35,615 nt of DNA from Candidatus Nanoarchaeia archaeon (GTDB lineage Archaea > Nanobdellota > Nanobdellia > Woesearchaeales > JAQUVJ01), in the NCBI GenBank assembly GCA_028693395.1, contig JAQUVJ010000013.1, positions 1 to 35,615 on the forward strand, read 5' to 3'. Positions 30,489-35,615 of this stretch are shown here, piece after piece; position 1 is the first letter of the stretch; each line of letters starts with the position of its first letter. Below the pieces are notes generated by a model that was not told the DNA's origin, ran no database searches, and saw only the letters and a list, made by a program, of their open reading frames with translations. A program made the translations under genes and the position numbers.

Positions 30489-30527
30489 TTTAAATTAAAA
30501 ACATTTATATATATCTTTTAATTTAAA
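30489..30527. promoter_or_regulatory. TATA promoter centred in a perfect 12-bp inverted repeat
   Basis: tttaaattaaaa (30489-30500) - acatttatatatatc - ttttaatttaaa (30516-30527); TATA box in the spacer, 40-65 nt before the first operon gene. Confidence 0.6.
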
Positions 30528-30567
30528 AAGTATAGATTAATTTACAAAAAGATATACTGGTGTTTAA

Positions 30568-31155
30568 ATGGCTAGCTTTGAAGGTATGCTTGTTTTATTA
30601 GATAAAATTGGATTTTTTTCGGTAATTGTACCATTTATTCTTGTTTATGTAATTATTTTTGCATTACTTGAAAAAACAAAAGTTTTAGGTACAATAGATA
30701 TTAAAGTTGGAAACAACACAGAAACTCTTACTAGAAGCAATTTTAATGCAATTGTTGCATTTTCAATTTCAATATTATTTGTTGTTGCAAAAAATCTTGT
30801 TTTTGCAATGCAAGAATTTATGAATTGGGTTGTTATATTAATTATATTATCAATGTCAATCGTTCTAGCTTTTGGATTTTTAGGAGGAGATATTGGAGAA
30901 TTTTTTAAATCAGAAGAAAATAAAAAATTTATGAAAGTATTTAAACCTATTTTATTATTAATAATAATACTTATAATGGTAATTGCATTAATAAAATCAT
31001 TTACTGGAGTTAATGTAATTCAATCATTTTTTGAATGGATAAAAGGAAGTGCAGATGGAACAAATAGTGATTCAATCACTGCTTTATTATTCTTTTTAGT
31101 ATTAATAGGAGTTGTCGCTTTTATCACAAAAAAACCAAATCATAATAATAGTTAA
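30568..31155 (+). CDS. Membrane protein (operon gene 1; paralogue A)
   Basis: 195 aa, several TM helices; VPFILVYVIIFALLEKTKVLG and C-terminal LLFFLVLIGVVAFITKKP. GGTG Shine-Dalgarno. Confidence 0.8.
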   Translation: MASFEGMLVLLDKIGFFSVIVPFILVYVIIFALLEKTKVLGTIDIKVGNNTETLTRSNFNAIVAFSISILFVVAKNLVFAMQEFMNWVVILIILSMSIVLAFGFLGGDIGEFFKSEENKKFMKVFKPILLLIIILIMVIALIKSFTGVNVIQSFFEWIKGSADGTNSDSITALLFFLVLIGVVAFITKKPNHNNS

Positions 31156-31186
31156 TAAAAAATAATGAAAAAAAGAAGTGAAAAAA

Positions 31187-31864
31187 ATGGATAAAAAAAA
31201 TAAAATGATGATATTTTTATTTTCAATAATAATATTTTCAAGTTTTGGATTGTCAGCAAAAGAAGCTTTAGATACTAAATTAGGAGGAGTTTTAGAAACT
31301 TGGAAAGACTGGGGTCTTTTTGATATTGTTTTTCCTTTAATTCTAATATATTTAATAGTATTTCTTGCATTTTATAAAGCAAAAATATTTAGTTCCATTA
31401 CTGGTGAAGAAAGAAAATTTAGTGCAATAACAGCATTTGTTGTTTCTGCAATTGCATTAGTTCCTCATATTGCTTATCCTGCTTCAAGATATGATGTAAT
31501 TTATATTATTAATAATGCTTTACCTAAAATAACTTTAAGTTTAACCATGATTATATTCATCTTAGTAATGTATGGAATATTATTTGGTCCAATGGGAGAT
31601 GATGAAAAACCATTTAAAAAAAAAACAATGGCTTGGATTTCTATAATATTAGTTTCATTTATATTTATAGATTCAGCAGTTGGAGAAGAAGGTTGGATGT
31701 TAGGAGGTATTTTTGCTTACATCAAGAATTTCTTTGGAAGTGAAGATCTACTTGCTTTTACATTTTTTGTAATACTTGGAGTAATCATGTGGTTTATTAC
31801 AAAACCAGTTGAAAAATCAGCTGAGAAAAAAAAAGATAAAGAATTTAAATTAGTAGAGAAATAG
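31187..31864 (+). CDS. Membrane protein (operon gene 2; paralogue B)
   Basis: FPLILIYLIVFLAFYKAKIFSS...AITAFVVSAIA...TFFVILGVIMWFITKPVE. ATG at 31187 follows a GTGA motif; the ORF track starts at GTG 31178. Confidence 0.8.
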   Translation: MDKKNKMMIFLFSIIIFSSFGLSAKEALDTKLGGVLETWKDWGLFDIVFPLILIYLIVFLAFYKAKIFSSITGEERKFSAITAFVVSAIALVPHIAYPASRYDVIYIINNALPKITLSLTMIIFILVMYGILFGPMGDDEKPFKKKTMAWISIILVSFIFIDSAVGEEGWMLGGIFAYIKNFFGSEDLLAFTFFVILGVIMWFITKPVEKSAEKKKDKEFKLVEK

Positions 31865-31871
31865 ATTAAAA

Positions 31872-32540
31872 ATGTTTTTTGATAATATATTTGGAAGTTT
31901 TTATACAATCGTTATAGTTTTATTTGCAGGTTCAATTTTTTTTGCATTACTTGAAAAATCAAAATTATTTTCAAACTCTGATGGAAAATCAATTGGATGG
32001 TTAAATGCATTACTTGCATTTTCTGCAGCTTTTTTTGTTGCAATAAGTCCATTTGTACAAAATCTTTTAAGAATTATGACAAGTTATATGACAATTTTAA
32101 TTGTATTAGGTTTTTTTATTCTATTTGTTTTTTATATCTTTAATTATAATGACAATGATGTAAAAATGGCTTTAGGTGAAGATGAAAAAGCTTTATCTAC
32201 CATTTTATTTATAATAATATTAGTAATCTTAATAATTTCACTAGCAAGTTCAATGGGAAGTGATTTACTTAATAAAGAGGTAGAAACGTCTACAATGTCA
32301 GGAATTGATTTATCAACTACCACTCAAACAAGCAATCCTTCAAATTACAACTCAAGTGAATATCTTAGTGCTTATGAAGAATCAAATAAAGAAGTATTTT
32401 ACGAAACAAATTCAAACAATCAATTTGAAGAAAATGTTTTTAATGCATTATTTGATTCAAAAGTATTAGCAATAATTTTATTTTTTTTATTTGCAATAAT
32501 TTTCGTTAGTCAAATAAATAATAATAAACCAATAAATTAA
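31872..32540 (+). CDS. Membrane protein (operon gene 3; paralogue C)
   Basis: IVIVLFAGSIFFALLEKSKLFS...LNALLAFSAAFF...LAIILFFLFAIIFVSQINNNKP. Confidence 0.8.
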   Translation: MFFDNIFGSFYTIVIVLFAGSIFFALLEKSKLFSNSDGKSIGWLNALLAFSAAFFVAISPFVQNLLRIMTSYMTILIVLGFFILFVFYIFNYNDNDVKMALGEDEKALSTILFIIILVILIISLASSMGSDLLNKEVETSTMSGIDLSTTTQTSNPSNYNSSEYLSAYEESNKEVFYETNSNNQFEENVFNALFDSKVLAIILFFLFAIIFVSQINNNKPIN

Positions 32541-32604
32541 AAATAATCAATAAATTAATGAAAAGAAATAAAAAAAACAAATAATAATAATATAGGTGAA
32601 AAAA

Positions 32605-33606
32605 ATGAAAAAAAAAATACAAATGGTTTTTTTACTTTTTTTAGTAACAACTTTATTTATAGGTTGTGATAAACAACAAACTCAAGGAGAAGTACAAAAC
32701 TTAGGTAATTTTAAATCTACAATAAAAGATTTAGATGTAAAGATAAGCGATTATACTAGTTTTTTTGATTCAGGAAAATATACAATATACACAAGAAGTG
32801 ATACAATTGGAAACGATATTAATGAAGAAATTTATTTTACTGTAACAAATAATGGAGAAAAATTTGCTGAAAATGTAAAAATTGGATTAACAGGAGATGT
32901 TAAAGCTGATGAAAATATTATTATTAATCCAAATACATACAAAACATTAGAATCACAACTTAGAATAGGAAGTGATTATTCAAGAGAAGAATATTTTGTA
33001 ATAAAACAAATAAACACTAGATTTTCAAGAAATATTAATCTAGGATATTATTATTTATATGATTACAAAACAGATTTAAATACAATCATTTGCCTTGAAA
33101 GTCCTTACATTAGAACAGAATTACAAAAATGTAATCCAAGAGGAGATCTTGAATTTGAATATAGTTCTGGACCTTTAGGAATTGTTTCTGTTAATCAAGA
33201 TGCAGTAAGACAAGACAATAGTTTCAAATATACATACAGAATAACATTAGACAACTCTGTAGGAGGAAAATTTGGAATAAATAAAAATGATGACAGTGGA
33301 TTTAAAACTGATGTAAACACAGGAAGATTTGAAAATGAAATAAAAATGAAAATCAATAAACCATTAAGTCAAGCTTCATTAACATGTAAAAATGGAAGAA
33401 GAACAACTGTTACAAGTTTAGGAAGTGATGAATATTCAATAAAATTCTTTAACACTGAATTAAATCCTACCATTGAATGTGAATTAATAATTTCAGAAAA
33501 TCTAGCTAATGGAAAAAATTTCTTAACAACAAGTTTTAGTTATATTTTTTATAATGAAAAATCAATTGTTGTAAGAAATGAATATGAAGACTTAGATATG
33601 ATTTAA
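32605..33606 (+). CDS. Lipoprotein-like secreted protein (operon gene 4)
   Basis: Signal peptide + lipobox: MKKKIQMVFLLFLVTTLFIGCDKQQ. ATG 32605 preceded by AGGTGA; the ORF track starts at GTG 32596. Confidence 0.8.
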   Translation: MKKKIQMVFLLFLVTTLFIGCDKQQTQGEVQNLGNFKSTIKDLDVKISDYTSFFDSGKYTIYTRSDTIGNDINEEIYFTVTNNGEKFAENVKIGLTGDVKADENIIINPNTYKTLESQLRIGSDYSREEYFVIKQINTRFSRNINLGYYYLYDYKTDLNTIICLESPYIRTELQKCNPRGDLEFEYSSGPLGIVSVNQDAVRQDNSFKYTYRITLDNSVGGKFGINKNDDSGFKTDVNTGRFENEIKMKINKPLSQASLTCKNGRRTTVTSLGSDEYSIKFFNTELNPTIECELIISENLANGKNFLTTSFSYIFYNEKSIVVRNEYEDLDMI

Positions 33607-33615
33607 GGGTTTGCA

Positions 33616-34545
33616 ATGAATAAATCAATCCATTTGTTTTTTTCTTTTTTTTTATTATTATTTTTTTTAAGTTGTGATGTAATTCCTTCTAATACACTAA
33701 ATAATAAAAATACAAATGATCTATTAAATATTAATATAATTAATGATAAATCTTATGAAAATTCTATATTAATTCATAATAAAATAAGAAATTATTTATC
33801 TTTTGAAATTAAAAATAATAATGAAATAACTCCTGAATATTTTACTCTTGAAATGTTTGGACATAGTTTTGGACCTAATTATATAATGATAGAACCTTTA
33901 AATTTTTATTTGTCTAAAGAAGAATTAAAATATGAAAAATCTTTTGAAAACAAAAATTATATGGATTTTACAATTGAAACAAATCTAAAAGAAACATCAC
34001 AGAAAAATATTTTATTACCATATAGATATTCTTTCAATTATTTTTCAATAAATAATCTTGATATATGTTTTTCATATGCAAACAATTATGAAAAAAATTG
34101 TCCTAAAAATTTAAATGTTGCACAAAGTAAATCTCCATTAAAATTAATTTCAATAGTTGCTGATAAATATTATCAAGAAGATAATAAATTTATAACTGAA
34201 TATATTTTTAAAATTGAAATGCCTAAAGATTATATTTTATCATCTGATTTAAAAACTAATTATAATAATATAGATTTATCAAATGAAACAAAAAATTCTT
34301 TTATTATTAGTTTTATTGATAATAACAATATAGAAATTAATTGTAAAAATTATGAAGGTTTAAAAATATCAAAAATAAATGAAAAAAAATATAATGCTGA
34401 ATTTAATAGTAGAATTGATTCGATAGCACTTTCATGTAGTTTTTCATCAGATCAAAGAACAGATTTTTTTAATTTACCTATTCAATTAAAATTTGAATAT
34501 GTTTATTTTAAAACAAATTCTTTAAAATTATTTATTGACAAATAA
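33616..34545 (+). CDS. Lipoprotein-like secreted protein (operon gene 5)
   Basis: Signal peptide + lipobox: FFSFFLLLFFLSCDVIPS. Beta-rich extracellular domain with paired Cys, similar in layout to gene 4. Confidence 0.75.
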   Translation: MNKSIHLFFSFFLLLFFLSCDVIPSNTLNNKNTNDLLNINIINDKSYENSILIHNKIRNYLSFEIKNNNEITPEYFTLEMFGHSFGPNYIMIEPLNFYLSKEELKYEKSFENKNYMDFTIETNLKETSQKNILLPYRYSFNYFSINNLDICFSYANNYEKNCPKNLNVAQSKSPLKLISIVADKYYQEDNKFITEYIFKIEMPKDYILSSDLKTNYNNIDLSNETKNSFIISFIDNNNIEINCKNYEGLKISKINEKKYNAEFNSRIDSIALSCSFSSDQRTDFFNLPIQLKFEYVYFKTNSLKLFIDK

Positions 34546-34578
34546 TCTTTTATCTTTTAATATACTAAAAAAATAATA

Positions 34579-35253
34579 TTAAATTAAATCATTATCTTTA
34601 AAACTATAATATGAATCTTTTGTCAATATCAAATGATCTAACAAAGGAATTCCTAACATTTTTCCTGCTTCATAAATTATATTTGTTATTCTTTTATCTT
34701 CTTCTGATGGTTCATTTTGATTGGAAGGGTGATTATGAGCAATTATTATTGAACATGAATTATTTTGTATTGCATGATTAAATATTTCTCTTGGGTGTAT
34801 TATACATTCATTTAAAGAACCTTTAAAAATAGTTTTCAATGATATAATATTACTTGCTGTATTTAGACACATTAAGATTAATCTTTCTTGATTTATATCA
34901 TCTATTTCTTTTATGAAAATATTATAAGCATCATCTGAATTCTTTATCTTAGTAATATCTTTATGAGATTTTATTTTATTTAGTCTTCTATGAATCTCAA
35001 TCATTGCTAAAATCTCACAAGCTTTCACTTCACCTATTCCTTTAAATTCTTTTAATTTTTTTAAATTTAGATTTTCAAATTCTGTTTCAGGATATTTTGT
35101 TAGAATTTTTTGTGAAACATCTATAACATTTTCTTTTTTTGTACCTGTCTTTATTATTATTGCTAAAAGCTCTTGAAAAGATAATTCTTTTAATCCGAAT
35201 TTAATTAATTTTTCTCTTGGTCTTAATATAAAATCAATATCTTTTATTTTCAT
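34579..35253 (-). CDS. radC: RadC-like JAB-domain protein
   Basis: HhH LKEFKGIGEVKACEILAMIEIHRRL, then HPREIFNHAIQNNSCSIIIAHNHPSNQNEPSEEDKRIT (JAB HxH..S metal site). Confidence 0.92.
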   Translation of the reverse strand: MKIKDIDFILRPREKLIKFGLKELSFQELLAIIIKTGTKKENVIDVSQKILTKYPETEFENLNLKKLKEFKGIGEVKACEILAMIEIHRRLNKIKSHKDITKIKNSDDAYNIFIKEIDDINQERLILMCLNTASNIISLKTIFKGSLNECIIHPREIFNHAIQNNSCSIIIAHNHPSNQNEPSEEDKRITNIIYEAGKMLGIPLLDHLILTKDSYYSFKDNDLI

Positions 35254-35347
35254 ACACTAAAAATGTTTTACTAATATATAATAAAAACTTAGATTTGTTG
35301 CAATTTTTAATAATTGTTACATTTAATAATATATAACATAACAATAG

Positions 35348-35615
35348 AATAATAGAATAATAAGCACTCAGAGGGATTATCACCAAACTTTTTTATGCGA
35401 AAAAGTTTGAACAAAACGCATTTACTTTAGAAAAGTAAACAAAGAAAACCGGTAAACAGTAAGCTGTAATTAAAATATAGGAAATTTAAATAATAGAATA
35501 ATAAGCACTCAGAGGGATTATCACCAAACTTTTTTATGCGAAAAAGTTTGAACAAAACGCATTTACTTTAGAAAAGTAAACAAAGAAAACCGGTAAACAG
35601 TAAGCTGTAATTAAA
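35348..35615. repeat. 141-bp tandem repeat, 1.9 copies visible, truncated by the window edge
   Basis: 35348-35488 repeated at 35489-35615 with no mismatch seen over 127 nt. The unit contains a CAAACTTTTT/AAAAAGTTTG hairpin, a TTTACTTT/AAAGTAAA hairpin, ACCGGT, and ACAG-TAAG-CTGT. Confidence 0.95.

Noticed and set aside
35348-35615. Possible CRISPR array at the right edge
   Set aside because: The whole 141-nt unit including the linker is repeated; no repeat/spacer alternation.

Overview
AT-rich window from an archaeal genome, most likely a DPANN-type lineage. Archaeal markers are aIF2-gamma, Hef helicase/nuclease, Rpp21, family-B DNA polymerase, DUF655, an S-layer-like N-terminus, and TATA promoters with GGTG/GGAGGT Shine-Dalgarno sites. 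Several genes look bacterial: a short AlaRS, a LeuRS and RadC. Main content: (1) truncated S-layer gene at the left edge with a strong promoter; (2) defence island at about 1.4-6.8 kb: RloA/RloB (AbiL-like) pair, AAA/DUF4143 ATPase, and an HhaI/HinP1I-type R-M pair predicted to recognise GCGC; (3) informational genes (alaS, Sua5/YrdC, polB, leuS, rnp4, trpS, eif2g, DUF655, hef); (4) several uncharacterised membrane or secreted proteins and a wHTH + 458-aa orphan pair; (5) a probable five-gene operon (30.57-34.55 kb) with three membrane proteins of shared architecture followed by two lipobox proteins; (6) radC; (7) a 141-bp tandem repeat with predicted hairpin/pseudoknot structure running off the right edge. 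Asn-rich, AAT-encoded insertions in conserved enzymes and long strand-asymmetric A-rich spacers recur throughout. The best candidates for undescribed biology are the five-gene envelope operon and the terminal 141-bp structured repeat. No tRNA, rRNA or CRISPR array was recognised.
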